Positions 44,332 to 53,526 of a stretch of DNA of 64,000 nucleotides are shown piece by piece. The stretch spans positions 1 to 64,000 of the forward strand of contig NZ_BOOA01000030.1 in assembly GCF_016862995.1 (NCBI RefSeq). Reading direction: 5' to 3'. Within the stretch, counting starts at the first letter, position 1. Every line of letters starts with the position of its first letter. A program made the position numbers and the translations under genes. The notes beneath the pieces were generated by a model that had not been told where the DNA came from, ran no database searches, and saw only the letters and a program-made list of their open reading frames with translations. This stretch comes from Acrocarpospora phusangensis. Lineage in GTDB: Bacteria > Actinomycetota > Actinomycetes > Streptosporangiales > Streptosporangiaceae.

Positions 44332-45195
44332 ATGTCCTCTGCAAACACGTCCGCTGCAAGCACGTCCGCTGCGAACACGGCGCTCTACGGCGGATCCGCC
44401 GGGCGCAGGGTCACCGTCCGCGACGTCGCCGCCGCCAAGGCGCGGCACGAGCGCTGGCCGATGGTCACCGCGTACGACGCGATGACCGCGCGGGTCTTCG
44501 ACGAGGCGGGCATCCCCGTCATGCTCGTCGGCGACTCGGCCGCGATGGTGGTCTTCGGGTACGACTCGACGCTCCCCGTGACCGTCGAGGACCTGATCTC
44601 CCTCACCGCGGCCGTCGTCCGGGGTTCCTCCCGGGCCATGGTCGTGGCCGACCTGCCGTTCGGGTCGTACCAGGCCTCGCCCCAGCAGGCCCTGGAGTCG
44701 GCGACCCGCTTCATGAAGGAGGCCGGCGCGCACGCGGTCAAGCTGGAGGGCGGCTCCCGCGTCCTCCCGCAGATCGAGGCCCTCGTGTCCGCGGGCATCC
44801 CCGTCATGGGGCACCTCGGCCTCACCCCGCAGTCGGTGAACGTCTTCGGCGGCTACCGCGTGCAGGGCCGCGGCCAGTCCGGCGACGAGCTGATGGCCGA
44901 CGCCAAGGCCCTGGAGCACGCGGGCGCCTTCTCCGTCGTGCTCGAATGCGTGCCCACCGACCTGGCCGACCGCGTCACGGCGGCCCTGTCCATCCCCACC
45001 ATCGGCATCGGCGCCGGCCCCGGCACCGACGCCCAGGTGCTCGTCTGGCAGGACCTGATGGGCCTGACCGAGCACCCCGCCAAGTTCGTCAAGAAGTACG
45101 CCGACCTCGCGGGCGACATGAACCGCGCGGTCCGGGCCTTCGCCGACGACGTGGTGAACGGCGCGTTCCCCACCGCGGAGCACAGCTACAGCTGA
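44332..45195 (+). CDS. panB: 3-methyl-2-oxobutanoate hydroxymethyltransferase
   Basis: PanB transfers a hydroxymethyl group from 5,10-methylene-THF to alpha-ketoisovalerate, the first step of pantothenate synthesis. The 287-residue protein has the expected metal-binding [19 protein letters not shown] and LEGG segments and the typical [20 protein letters not shown] 44332 is preferred over ATG 44320, because the GGAGG between them serves the second. The N-terminus contains a short 15-base-period repeat giving [10 protein letters not shown]-type residues that are not part of the fold. panC and panD are not in the window. Confidence 0.96.
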   Translation: MSSANTSAASTSAANTALYGGSAGRRVTVRDVAAAKARHERWPMVTAYDAMTARVFDEAGIPVMLVGDSAAMVVFGYDSTLPVTVEDLISLTAAVVRGSSRAMVVADLPFGSYQASPQQALESATRFMKEAGAHAVKLEGGSRVLPQIEALVSAGIPVMGHLGLTPQSVNVFGGYRVQGRGQSGDELMADAKALEHAGAFSVVLECVPTDLADRVTAALSIPTIGIGAGPGTDAQVLVWQDLMGLTEHPAKFVKKYADLAGDMNRAVRAFADDVVNGAFPTAEHSYS

Positions 45196-45211
45196 CCCCC
45201 GCGGAGTTCGC

Positions 45212-46114
45212 CTACAGGGTGGCCGGGTCCGTGTTCGAACCGCACACGACCACGGCCACCCGCTCCCCCGCGCCCGGGACGTAGGCCCCGGACCGGAGGG
45301 CCGCCAGGGCCGCCGCGCCCGCGTGCTCGGCGGCCACGTGGTGGTCGCGCCAGAGCGCGTGGCGGGCTTCGACGATGGCCTCGTCGGAGACCAGGACGCT
45401 GGTGACGCGCCCGGCCACGGTGTCGTACGCGATGCGGCCGAGCATGCTCGCGCCGAGGGCGTCCGCGCCCACGCCGCTGACGTCGACGCGGACCGGGCCG
45501 CCCGCGTCGAGGGCCCGGTGCAGGGTGGGGATACGTTCCGGCTCCACGGCGACCACCTTGGCCCGGCCGTCGAGACCGGCGACGATCCCGGCGGTCAGGC
45601 CGCCCCCGCCGACGGCCACCACGACCGTGTCCACGTCACCCGCCTGCGCGAGCAGTTCGATCGCCAGGGTGCCCTGGCCGGCGGCGACGTCGAGCTGGTC
45701 GTAGGCGTGGATCTCGGCCGCGCCCGTCTCGGCCGCCCGCTTCTGCGAGGCTTCGAGGGCCTCCTGGTAGATCGCGCCGCCGACCACGACCTCCGCGCCG
45801 AGGGCGCGCAGTCCCGCGATCTTCACGGGCGCGCACACCTCGGGCACGAAGATCTCCGCGCGGACGCCCAGGCGGCGGGCCGCGAAGGCGACCGCCAGCC
45901 CGTGGTTGCCGCCGCTGGCCGCGATGAAGCCGGCCGCGGGCGGGGTCGCGCCGAGCATGCGGTTGAAGGCGCCCCGGACCTTGAAGGAGCCCGAGTGCTG
46001 GAGGCACTCCAGCTTGAGCCATCTGCCGGGTTCGACCTCCAGGACGGGAGTGCGCAGCGCGTACGCCCCGATCCGGTCCGCCGCCCGCTCCACGTCCGCC
46101 CGCGTCAGCACCAT
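45212..46114 (-). CDS. PLP-dependent threonine/serine dehydratase
   Basis: A 300-residue fold-type II PLP enzyme. The Schiff-base Lys is in SGSFKVRGA (about residue 44), the Asn/Gly loop in ASGGNHGLA, and the phosphate-binding GGGGL follows. It lacks the regulatory ACT-like domain of biosynthetic IlvA, so a catabolic dehydratase or serine racemase is likely. It starts ATG 46114. The stop of the cystathionine gamma-lyase-like gene lies 16 bases upstream on the same strand, so both may form an operon. The 3' end converges with panB. Confidence 0.88.
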   Translation of the reverse strand: MVLTRADVERAADRIGAYALRTPVLEVEPGRWLKLECLQHSGSFKVRGAFNRMLGATPPAAGFIAASGGNHGLAVAFAARRLGVRAEIFVPEVCAPVKIAGLRALGAEVVVGGAIYQEALEASQKRAAETGAAEIHAYDQLDVAAGQGTLAIELLAQAGDVDTVVVAVGGGGLTAGIVAGLDGRAKVVAVEPERIPTLHRALDAGGPVRVDVSGVGADALGASMLGRIAYDTVAGRVTSVLVSDEAIVEARHALWRDHHVAAEHAGAAALAALRSGAYVPGAGERVAVVVCGSNTDPATL

Positions 46115-46130
46115 CCGCGCACTCTAGCCG

Positions 46131-47303
46131 CTAGCCGAGGGCCTGCTCGAAGTCGGCCCACAGGTCCTCGGCGTGCTCGATGCCGATCGCGACCCGGACC
46201 GTGCCCGCGCCGATCCCGGCCTGGGCCAGCTGGGCGTCGTCCAGATGGCGGTGGGAGGTGCTGGCCGGGTGCAGGATCAGGGTCTCCACGCCGCCGAGGG
46301 AGGGGGCCAGGAGCGCCAGCCGTACCGCGCTCATGAAGCGCTCGCCGGCCGGGCGGCCGCCGGCCACGTCGAAGGAGAGCACGCCGCCGAAGTCGGGGAG
46401 GAGCTTGGCGGCCACGTCGTACGACGGGTGGCCCGGCAGGCCCGGCCAGTGCACCGCCACGACCGCCGGGTGGCCGGCCAGGCGATCGGCCAGCACGCGG
46501 GCGTTGGCGCAGTGGCGTTCCATGCGCAGGGCGAGGGTCTGCATGCCGCGCAGGGTCAGCCAGGCCGCGAACGGGTCCGGGGTGGTGCCGAGGGCGCAGG
46601 AGTAGGACCAGACCTTCCGGTAGAGGGCGTCGTCGGCGAAGACGGCGATGCCGCCGAGGATGTCGGCGTGGCCGCTCAGGTACTTGGTGGTGGAGTGCAC
46701 GACGATGTCCGCGCCGTGCTCGATCGGACGGCACAGGATCGGCGAGGCGAAGGTGTTGTCCACCACGGTGGTCAGGCCCGCCTCCCGGGCGGCGGCGCAC
46801 ATCGCGGGCAGGTCGGCGACCTGGGTCATCGGGTTGGCGATGGTCTCCAGGTAGAGCAGCTTGGTCTCCGGCCGTACGGCCTCGCGGACCGCGGCGGGGT
46901 CGTCCTCGGCCACGTACGAGACCTGGATGCCGAAGCGCTCGGTGAGGTCGTCGAGCACGTGCGCGGTGCCGCCGTAGAGCGCGTGCTGCGCGATGACGTG
47001 GTCGCCGGGCTGGAGCAGGCCGAGCAGGACCGTGTTGATCGCGCCCATGCCGGAGGCCGCGGCCACCGCCGCCGTGCCGCCTTCGAGCCGGGCGACCGCC
47101 TCCTCCAGCGACCGGACGGTCGGGTTGGAGTAGCGCCCGTAGACGAACGCGCCGTCGGGGCGGGTCATCCCGTCCGCGAAGACCGCGGGGTCCTCGAACT
47201 GGAATCCCGACGTCTGGTAGATCGGCACTGAGATCGGGGAACTTCCGGTCAGCACCGGTTTCGGCTGATGCACAACCTGCGTTTCCGGTCGAAAAGCACT
47301 CAT
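46131..47303 (-). CDS. Cys/Met-metabolism PLP enzyme (gamma-lyase or synthase)
   Basis: A 390-residue fold-type I PLP enzyme. The Schiff-base Lys is in HSTTKYLSGHAD (near residue 205), with active-site residues in YGRYSNPT (Tyr-Arg pair) and ASGMGAI. These fit the cystathionine gamma-synthase/lyase and methionine gamma-lyase group; the exact reaction cannot be told apart by eye. The nearby broken metE makes a role in sulfur amino-acid rerouting possible, but that is inference. ATG 47303 is divergent from a MocR regulator that may control it. Confidence 0.87.
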   Translation of the reverse strand: MSAFRPETQVVHQPKPVLTGSSPISVPIYQTSGFQFEDPAVFADGMTRPDGAFVYGRYSNPTVRSLEEAVARLEGGTAAVAAASGMGAINTVLLGLLQPGDHVIAQHALYGGTAHVLDDLTERFGIQVSYVAEDDPAAVREAVRPETKLLYLETIANPMTQVADLPAMCAAAREAGLTTVVDNTFASPILCRPIEHGADIVVHSTTKYLSGHADILGGIAVFADDALYRKVWSYSCALGTTPDPFAAWLTLRGMQTLALRMERHCANARVLADRLAGHPAVVAVHWPGLPGHPSYDVAAKLLPDFGGVLSFDVAGGRPAGERFMSAVRLALLAPSLGGVETLILHPASTSHRHLDDAQLAQAGIGAGTVRVAIGIEHAEDLWADFEQALG

Positions 47304-47402
47304 ATCGCCAAGGATGACTTGAAACCCGGGTCATTGTCAGATCCAATGGCTCGAAATTGGTCTGTTTCCAGAGCCAATGCGATCGCTGAGGGAGCGCACC
47401 GG

Positions 47403-48848
47403 GTGGACGTCGAGCGGATCGTCGCGTGGCTGGGGCGGTGGGCGTCGGGCCGCGGGCCGCTGTATCTGCTGCTCGCCGTACGGCTGCGGGCGCTGATCGA
47501 CGACGGGCTGCTGCCGCCCGGTTCCGCGCTGCCGCCCGACCGGGTGCTGGCCCGGCGGCTGGCGGTCGGGCGGGGCACCGTGGTCGCCGCGTACGACCTG
47601 CTCCAGCAGGAGGGCAGGCTGGTCCGGCGGCAGGGCAGCGGGACCCGGGTGGCCGACGCGGAACTGCCCGCCACCCGGCAGGCGGACGGGGTCGCCAACC
47701 CGCTGCTGCTGCACGTGCTCGACCCGCCGGACGGCGTGACCCTGCTGACCTGCGCCGCGCCGGTCGAGCCGCCGCCCGAGCTGATCGAGGCGTACCAGGC
47801 GGCGGTGCAGCGGCTGAGCCGGATACGGCACGACATCGGCTACCACCCGGCCGGCCATCCGGAGCTGCGGCGGGCGCTGGCGGCCCACCACCGGCGGCGC
47901 GGCCTGCCCACCGAGCCGGACCAGATCCTGGTCACCACGGGCGGGCAGCAGGCCCTCTCCCTGATCACGGCGCTGCTGGTGACCCCGGGCGGCACGGTCA
48001 GGACCGAGACCCCGACCTACCCGAGCGCCATCGAGATCTTCCGCGACGCGGGGGCCCTGGTCTCCCCGTGCGACCTCGCCGAGGCGCACGACCGGGGGGT
48101 GCTCTCCCCGCGCGAGCCCGAGGTGGGCCGGCCCGCGCTCGCGTACGTGATCCCGACCGCCCACAACCCGACCGGCCTGGTCATGCCCCCGGCGGCGCGG
48201 CGGCGGCTGGCCGGGTGGGCGGCCGAGTCCGACACCCCGCTGATCGACGACCAGGTCCCCGCCGACCTCTGCTTCGACGGCGACACCCCGCTCCCCCTCG
48301 CCGCGTACGCCAAGGGCGAGCAGCTCATCACCGTGGGCTCGCTCAGCAAACTGATCTGGGGCGGCCTGCGGGTCGGCTGGATCCGGGCCGCCGCCCCCGT
48401 GGTCTCCCGCCTGGCCCGCCTGCGCGCCATCCACGACCTGGGCGGGGAGGTGCTGGCCCAGCTCGCCGCCGTCGCCCTCCTGGACCGGGTCGAGGAGATC
48501 CGCCGGGACCGCATCGCCATCCTCCGCCGCCGCCACGACCACCTGCGCGCCGAACTCGCCCGCCGCCTCCCCACCTGGTCCTGCGACCCCGCCCACGGCG
48601 GCCAGACCCTCTGGGTACGGCTCCCGCGCGGCGACGCCAGCGCCTACAGCCAGCTGGCCGCCCGCCACGGCGTCGCCGTGCCGCCGGGACCGGCCTTCGA
48701 TTCGGCCGGCGACCACGCGGACCGCCTCCGGCTGCCGTTCACGCACCCGGAGGCCGAGCTGACCCGGTCGGTGGCCCGGCTCGCCGCCGCCTGGGCCGAG
48801 TACGACGGCACCCGCCGCCGCGCCGCGCTCCACCCCATGGTCGTCTGA
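47403..48848 (+). CDS. MocR-type GntR/aminotransferase regulator
   Basis: A 481-residue regulator. The N-terminal GntR-type winged helix (about residues 15-80) contains LPPDRVLARRLAVGRGTVVAAYDLL. A fold-type I aminotransferase-like domain follows, with PLP Lys in GSLSKLIWGGLRVGW. GTG 47403 is preferred because GAGGGAG lies eight bases before it; an open frame extends upstream to 47268, but it would overlap the divergent gene. MocR proteins usually control a neighbouring PLP-, vitamin- or amino-acid gene, here most likely the gamma-lyase and dehydratase. Confidence 0.9.
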   Translation: MDVERIVAWLGRWASGRGPLYLLLAVRLRALIDDGLLPPGSALPPDRVLARRLAVGRGTVVAAYDLLQQEGRLVRRQGSGTRVADAELPATRQADGVANPLLLHVLDPPDGVTLLTCAAPVEPPPELIEAYQAAVQRLSRIRHDIGYHPAGHPELRRALAAHHRRRGLPTEPDQILVTTGGQQALSLITALLVTPGGTVRTETPTYPSAIEIFRDAGALVSPCDLAEAHDRGVLSPREPEVGRPALAYVIPTAHNPTGLVMPPAARRRLAGWAAESDTPLIDDQVPADLCFDGDTPLPLAAYAKGEQLITVGSLSKLIWGGLRVGWIRAAAPVVSRLARLRAIHDLGGEVLAQLAAVALLDRVEEIRRDRIAILRRRHDHLRAELARRLPTWSCDPAHGGQTLWVRLPRGDASAYSQLAARHGVAVPPGPAFDSAGDHADRLRLPFTHPEAELTRSVARLAAAWAEYDGTRRRAALHPMVV

Positions 48849-48910
48849 ACGGCCGGCTGCGCCCGTTCGCGCTGAGAGGACTTACGCGCCAATTGGGCGA
48901 TCTCGGGTAA

Positions 48911-49603
48911 ATGCTGTGGGTTATGGACGCGACCTTCGTGCTGGTGCACAGTCCCTCCGTCGGACCCTCGACCTGGACGCCGGTGGCCGGCGCGCTCCGG
49001 GCGCGGGGGCGGGCGGCGGTCGTGCCCTCGCTGGTCGACATCGGGACGGGGGCTCCGCCGTACTGGCCGCGGGTGGTGGACGAGGTGACGGCCTCGGCCC
49101 CGGCCGGGGCGCTGGTGATCGTGGCGCACAGCAACGCGGGCCTGTTCGTGCCGCTGATCGTGGAGGCCCTGCGCGGCCAGATCGCGAGCTGCCTGTTCGT
49201 GGACGCGGCGCTGCCGCCCAGGACCGGCTCCACCCGGGCGGCCGAGCCGGAGCACCTGGCGTTCCTGAGCGCGATGGCCGACGCCGACGGCGTGCTCCCG
49301 CGCTGGACCGACTGGTGGCCCGAGGAGGCGGTGGCCGAGCTGGTGCCGGACGAGGCCGTCCGCCGGCAGGTGGTGGCGGAGCAGCCGCGGCTGCCGCTGG
49401 CGTACTACGACCAGGAGATCCCGGTGCCCGCGCGGTGGGACCACGTGCGGGGGGCTTACCTGTGGTTCGGGGAGCCGTACGCGCGGGCCGCCAAGGAGGC
49501 CGACGAGCGGGGGTGGCCGGTCACCCGCATCCCGGGCGACCACCTGCACCAGGTGGTCGCGCCGGAGCGGGTCGCGGAGTGGCTGATCGCCGCCTCGCTG
49601 TGA
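48911..49603 (+). CDS. Small alpha/beta-hydrolase
   Basis: A 230-residue protein with the N-terminal strand TFVLVHSPSVGPSTW, the nucleophile motif AHSNAG (near 80) and a C-terminal GDHLHQVVAPERVA. ATG 48911 or ATG 48923 (MDATFVLVHS) could be the start; neither has a strong ribosome site. The nucleophile elbow has Asn after Ser, as in some actinobacterial esterase-like proteins. Function unknown. Convergent with the F420 reductase gene three bases downstream. Confidence 0.8.
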   Translation: MLWVMDATFVLVHSPSVGPSTWTPVAGALRARGRAAVVPSLVDIGTGAPPYWPRVVDEVTASAPAGALVIVAHSNAGLFVPLIVEALRGQIASCLFVDAALPPRTGSTRAAEPEHLAFLSAMADADGVLPRWTDWWPEEAVAELVPDEAVRRQVVAEQPRLPLAYYDQEIPVPARWDHVRGAYLWFGEPYARAAKEADERGWPVTRIPGDHLHQVVAPERVAEWLIAASL

Positions 49604-49606
49604 CCG

Positions 49607-50275
49607 TCAGACGTCGGTGATCCGGAGCCCGGCGTGGGCCTTGTAGCGGCGGTTGATGGAGATCAGGTTGGCGGTCAGGGCCTCGATCTGGTGGGCGTTG
49701 CGGAGCCGTCCGCCGTAGATGCCGCGCACGCCGGGGATGCGGGCGGCGAGGGCCTGGACCAGGTCGGTGGCCTCCCGGTCGTCGCCGAGGACCAGGACGT
49801 CGAGGTCCACGGTGGCCACGGTGGGGTCGAGCAGCAGAACGGCGGAGACGTGGTGGAAGGCGGCCACCACCCGGCTGTCCGGCAGCAGCGCCGCCGCCTG
49901 CTGGGCCGCGCTGCCCTCCTCGACCGCCAGCGCGTACGCGCCCTGCTTGTCGAACCCGAGCGGGTTGACGCAGTCCACGACGATCTTCCCGGCCAGCTCG
50001 CCGGCCAGCGCGGACAGGGTGGCCGCGTGGCCGTCCCAGGGCACCGCCACGATCACCAGGTCGGCCTCCGCCGCGACGGCCGCGTTCTCGCCGCCCTCGA
50101 CCTCCCCCGCGCCGCTCAGCTCGGCGGCGGCCGCGTGCGCCCGGTCGGCGTTCCGCGAACCGATCAGCACGCGGTGCCCGGCCAGCGCGAACCGGTGGGC
50201 CAGGCCCTTGCCCTGGTCGCCGGTGCCGCCGAGGATCGCGATGGTCAGGTGCGAAATATCGTTCTGCTCAGCCAT
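49607..50275 (-). CDS. NADPH-dependent F420 reductase
   Basis: A 222-residue protein. The N-terminal Rossmann motif AILGGTGDQGKGLA (about residues 12-25) and IGSRNADRA identify an F420:NADP oxidoreductase (NpdG/Fno type). It exchanges hydride between coenzyme F420 and NADP(H). Its presence supports an F420-using actinomycete. It lies between two hydrolase genes; no F420 biosynthetic gene is in the window. Confidence 0.9.
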   Translation of the reverse strand: MAEQNDISHLTIAILGGTGDQGKGLAHRFALAGHRVLIGSRNADRAHAAAAELSGAGEVEGGENAAVAAEADLVIVAVPWDGHAATLSALAGELAGKIVVDCVNPLGFDKQGAYALAVEEGSAAQQAAALLPDSRVVAAFHHVSAVLLLDPTVATVDLDVLVLGDDREATDLVQALAARIPGVRGIYGGRLRNAHQIEALTANLISINRRYKAHAGLRITDV

Positions 50276-50335
50276 AGGCCGATCATGCCAGGCGGCCCGG
50301 CGTCCCCCGCCGCCGGGCTCGCGTGGCTCCGGGGG

Positions 50336-51484
50336 TCAGCAGTTGCTGATCGCCGGCAGGCCGAGCACCCGGGAGGCCAGCCAGGCGATGGCGAGCGGCC
50401 CGCCCTCGACCGCGCCCAGCACGTGGCTCGGGGCGGGGACCGACGTCCAGAGCACGTTGGCGCCCCTGCCGCAGTAGTCGCCGCGGAGCCTGCGGCTGAC
50501 GGCGATCGGGATGATCTCGTCGCCGGTGCCGTGGTAGACGAACATCGGCACCGACGGCCTGCTCCCGCCAAGGCGGTTCTCGGCCAGCCTGGCCTGCCAG
50601 TCCGGGCGGTTCATCACGTCCGCGGTGGTCAGTTCGGACAGGTGGCGGCCGGCCAGCTTCGTCCTGATGTCGTCCACGCAGTCGTCCCTGGCGTCGTCGA
50701 ACAGGGCGGCTCCCTCGGGGGTGAGGTAGCTCTCCAGCGCGAGTTCGGGGTAGGCCGCGTCGAGTCCGACGCCCGCCGCCGCGGCCAGGCCGAAGTCGGG
50801 GCCGCCGTCCAGGTTGTCGGCCACCGCCTTCAGGTCCGCCGGTACGCCTCCGGCGGCGACGCCCTTGAGTTTGAGCTCGGGCGCGTACGAGGAGTGCAGC
50901 TGCGCCGCCCACCCGGCGGACGAGCCGCCCTGCGAGTAGCCCATGATCACGACAGGGCCGCCGGCCGCCACGTTCGCGCCGGGCGTCCTGGTCGCGGCCC
51001 GGATCGAGTCGAGCACGGCCTGGCCCTGCGAGCGGCCCGCCATGTACGTGTGGTCGCCCGGCGTGCCGAGCCCTTCGTAGTCGGTCACCGCGACCGCCCA
51101 GCCCTTGAGCAGCAGCAGGCTCATGAACGCCAGCTCCAGCTCGGTGCCCTGGGCCATCGCCCGGGAGGGGGCGCACTGGTCGCCGAGGCCGTGGGTGCCG
51201 ACGGCGTACCCGACGACGGGGCGTTTCCCGAATAAGTAGGACGCCTTCGGGACGAGCAGGGTGCCGGACACCACGGTGGCGGCGCCGGTCGCGGAGGTGG
51301 AGCGGTAGCGCAGGTGCCACGCCTTGACGGGGACTTCGAGCAATCGTCCCGGCGCGAGGTAGACGGTGGTCGGCGTGGCCTCGACGATGTCGCCGGGCGC
51401 CGCCGCGGCCGCGGGTGCGGGGAACAGGTGTAACGACAGGAGGGCGCCGATGGCGAGCACGGCGGATCTGACGCGTACGTGCAT
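50336..51484 (-). CDS. Secreted lipase (LIP-type alpha/beta hydrolase)
   Basis: A 382-residue exported enzyme. A signal peptide (about residues 1-29, ending PAPAAAAA) is followed by a secretory-lipase domain with the nucleophile motif GYSQGG (near 188), an Asp in GTGDEIIP and a His in PAPSHVLG near the C-terminus. It resembles fungal-type LIP lipases, widespread in actinomycetes. Several Cys residues (for example DQCAPS, DDCVDD, DYCGRG) may form disulfides outside the cell. Confidence 0.9.
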   Translation of the reverse strand: MHVRVRSAVLAIGALLSLHLFPAPAAAAAPGDIVEATPTTVYLAPGRLLEVPVKAWHLRYRSTSATGAATVVSGTLLVPKASYLFGKRPVVGYAVGTHGLGDQCAPSRAMAQGTELELAFMSLLLLKGWAVAVTDYEGLGTPGDHTYMAGRSQGQAVLDSIRAATRTPGANVAAGGPVVIMGYSQGGSSAGWAAQLHSSYAPELKLKGVAAGGVPADLKAVADNLDGGPDFGLAAAAGVGLDAAYPELALESYLTPEGAALFDDARDDCVDDIRTKLAGRHLSELTTADVMNRPDWQARLAENRLGGSRPSVPMFVYHGTGDEIIPIAVSRRLRGDYCGRGANVLWTSVPAPSHVLGAVEGGPLAIAWLASRVLGLPAISNC

Positions 51485-51664
51485 GGTGAGGCCGCCCCTT
51501 CATGGCTGCATGCTCGGTGGGCTGCACTGCTCGGTGGACGGCGCCGTGAGCTTGATGGTTACCCGCCGGTAGGGAACGGTCAAGAGCAGCGGGCGGGAAA
51601 AATCTGACAGGCGTCGCCGGCAATGTCACGGAACCCCGCCGTACCCGGTCTGAGCTGGGGCACG

Positions 51665-52255
51665 ATGGAACGCATGGACGCCGGCGCGGTCAGATTCCTG
51701 CGGGAGGCCCTCGCCTCCACCGACTGGGTGGCCCGTACCCGCGACTTCGGCCGCACGCTCCGCGCCACCCGCTCCCCCGGCGGCCTGCTGCTGGTCGGCA
51801 CGCCCGAGCACGAGCCCTGGCACCTGACCGCCCACCTCGACGACGAGGCCCGGCTGTCCGGCCTGGACCAGCTGGCCCCGACCCTGCTCCGCTGGACGCC
51901 GCCCCGGGACGCGCCGCCGCACCTGCGGATCGGGCTGGACCGGCTGACCGCCGCCACCCGGGGCGAGACCCTGCTGATCGTCGCGGAGCGGCAGGCCCCC
52001 GTCCCGCTCCTGGAACGGGTCGAGGACGCCCGCAGGACCGGCGCGACCATCCTGGCCCTGGACGGCGGCGACCCCGACCTGGAGTCCCTGGCCCACGACG
52101 CCCTCACCGTGCCGGCGATCGGCGGCCCGCTCTCCTTCGACGGCGCCCAGCACCTGGTCAGCATGGCCGCCGCCGAGGTCCCCCACCGCGCCACCCTGCG
52201 CGAACGCCTGGCCCGCCTGGCCGACCGCGTGACCGGCCCCCGCACGCCGGACTAA
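51665..52255 (+). CDS. Hypothetical protein, actinomycete-type
   Basis: A 196-residue protein that I do not recognise. It has alternating strands and helices (GGLLLVGTPEHEPWHLTAHLDDE; GETLLIVAERQAP; GATILALDGGDPDLESLAHDALTVP). The last stretch resembles the half of a SIS-type sugar-isomerase fold, but without sugar-binding residues. ATG 51665 is the likely start, preceded by GGGGCACG; an ATG nine bases later is possible. Its TAA overlaps the LysR stop on the opposite strand. Confidence 0.6.
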   Translation: MERMDAGAVRFLREALASTDWVARTRDFGRTLRATRSPGGLLLVGTPEHEPWHLTAHLDDEARLSGLDQLAPTLLRWTPPRDAPPHLRIGLDRLTAATRGETLLIVAERQAPVPLLERVEDARRTGATILALDGGDPDLESLAHDALTVPAIGGPLSFDGAQHLVSMAAAEVPHRATLRERLARLADRVTGPRTPD

Positions 52256-53181
52256 CTGAGTTCGGTCACCCGCTTCGTCAGCTCCTCCGCCGCCGCCCGC
52301 AGCGCCTCGATGACCACGCCCTGCACCGGATCCGGCTCCCCCGACTTCGTACGGCTCACGCGGGTCAGCGCCTCGATCCGCCGCGACCCCACCCCGTGGA
52401 TGTCGGTGATCACCACATGCCCGAGCGGCACGTCCAGCAGCGCCAGCGTGGGCACGATCGCCACGCCGTGGCCCGCCGCGACCAGGTCCAGCGTCGGCGG
52501 GAACTCGGAGATCACGTGCACCCGGCGCGGGGTGAAGCCGTGGAACTGGGCGAGCCGGTCCAGGGCCTGCCCGCAGGACTGGTCCGGCACGCCCGCCACC
52601 CAGGGCAGCCCGGCGAGGTCGGCCACCTCGGTGAGCGGGTCGAGCCCCGGCGGCGCGACGATGCGGTACTCGTCGTCGTAGAGGCGGTGGCGGGACATGG
52701 ACGGCAGCGCGGGCGCGGACTGGTGCATGTCGCGTTCGGTGACCATCAGGTCCACGCCGCCCAGGCGCAGTTCCTGGAGGGCGGGCCCGCCGTAGAGCTC
52801 GTGGATGACCGGGGTGACCATCGGATGCTCGGCCGCCAGCCGGGCCAGGGCGGGCACCAGCAGGTGCCGGATGACCGTGGGGAAGGCGGCGATCGTGACC
52901 GGTCCCGCCAGGCGTTCGGTGAAGCGGTTGAGCTCGTGTTTGGCCTCGGCCAGCTGCTCCTCGATGCGCTCGCCGTACGCGGAGAGCACGCGGCCGGCGG
53001 GGGTGACCGAGATCCGGCGCTGGGAGCGGTCGATCAGGGCGATGCCCACCTCGCGTTCCAGCTGGGCGAGCTGCTGGGAGATCGCGGAGGGGGTCAGGTG
53101 CAGGGCCTCGGCGGCCTTCATGACGCCGCCTCTGCGGGCGACCTCGTGCAGAATGCGCAACCGGCGGGGGTCGATCTCCAT
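52252..53181 (-). CDS. LysR-family regulator
   Basis: A 309-residue LysR regulator. The winged HTH (residues 5-62) contains VMKAAEALHLTPSAISQQLAQLEREVGI. The substrate-binding domain follows (about 90-300). ATG 53181 is used; the frame opens 63 bases earlier, but those residues do not fit. It is divergent from the small membrane protein and cyclase-like genes, which it probably controls. Confidence 0.94.
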   Translation of the reverse strand: MEIDPRRLRILHEVARRGGVMKAAEALHLTPSAISQQLAQLEREVGIALIDRSQRRISVTPAGRVLSAYGERIEEQLAEAKHELNRFTERLAGPVTIAAFPTVIRHLLVPALARLAAEHPMVTPVIHELYGGPALQELRLGGVDLMVTERDMHQSAPALPSMSRHRLYDDEYRIVAPPGLDPLTEVADLAGLPWVAGVPDQSCGQALDRLAQFHGFTPRRVHVISEFPPTLDLVAAGHGVAIVPTLALLDVPLGHVVITDIHGVGSRRIEALTRVSRTKSGEPDPVQGVVIEALRAAAEELTKRVTELS

Positions 53182-53255
53182 AAAGCAGAGCTTACGCTGG
53201 ACTTTAGAATTCTTCACTTGTGCTACACCAGCGCACCCTCCCATGATTGACGCAA

Positions 53256-53525
53256 ATGTCTACATTTATCACCGTTATTGGCATGATCGGGGCCGTCGCC
53301 CTGCTGATCGGGTACGGCTTGGTCACGACGTCGCGGCTGTCCGGCGACGGGGTCGCCTACCAGGCGATCAACCTGGGCGGGGCGCTCACCCTGGCGATCA
53401 ACAGCGGCTATCACGGCGCCTGGCCCTCCGTGATCCTCAACGTCGTCTGGACCGGCATCGGCGCGCTGGCCATCGGAAAGTTCATCGCGAAGCGCGCGGG
53501 CGGCCGCGCGGCGAAGGGAGCCTGA
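53256..53525 (+). CDS. Small membrane protein, CBU_0592-like
   Basis: An 89-residue protein with two to three hydrophobic segments (about residues 2-22, 34-50 and 54-70). The phrases GYGLVTTSRLSGDGVAYQ and LNVVWTGIGALAI match the CBU_0592-like small membrane family. ATG 53256 is preferred to a TTG nine bases upstream. The cyclase-like gene begins one base after its stop, so the two form an operon. Function unknown. Confidence 0.75.
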   Translation: MSTFITVIGMIGAVALLIGYGLVTTSRLSGDGVAYQAINLGGALTLAINSGYHGAWPSVILNVVWTGIGALAIGKFIAKRAGGRAAKGA

Positions 53526-53526
53526 C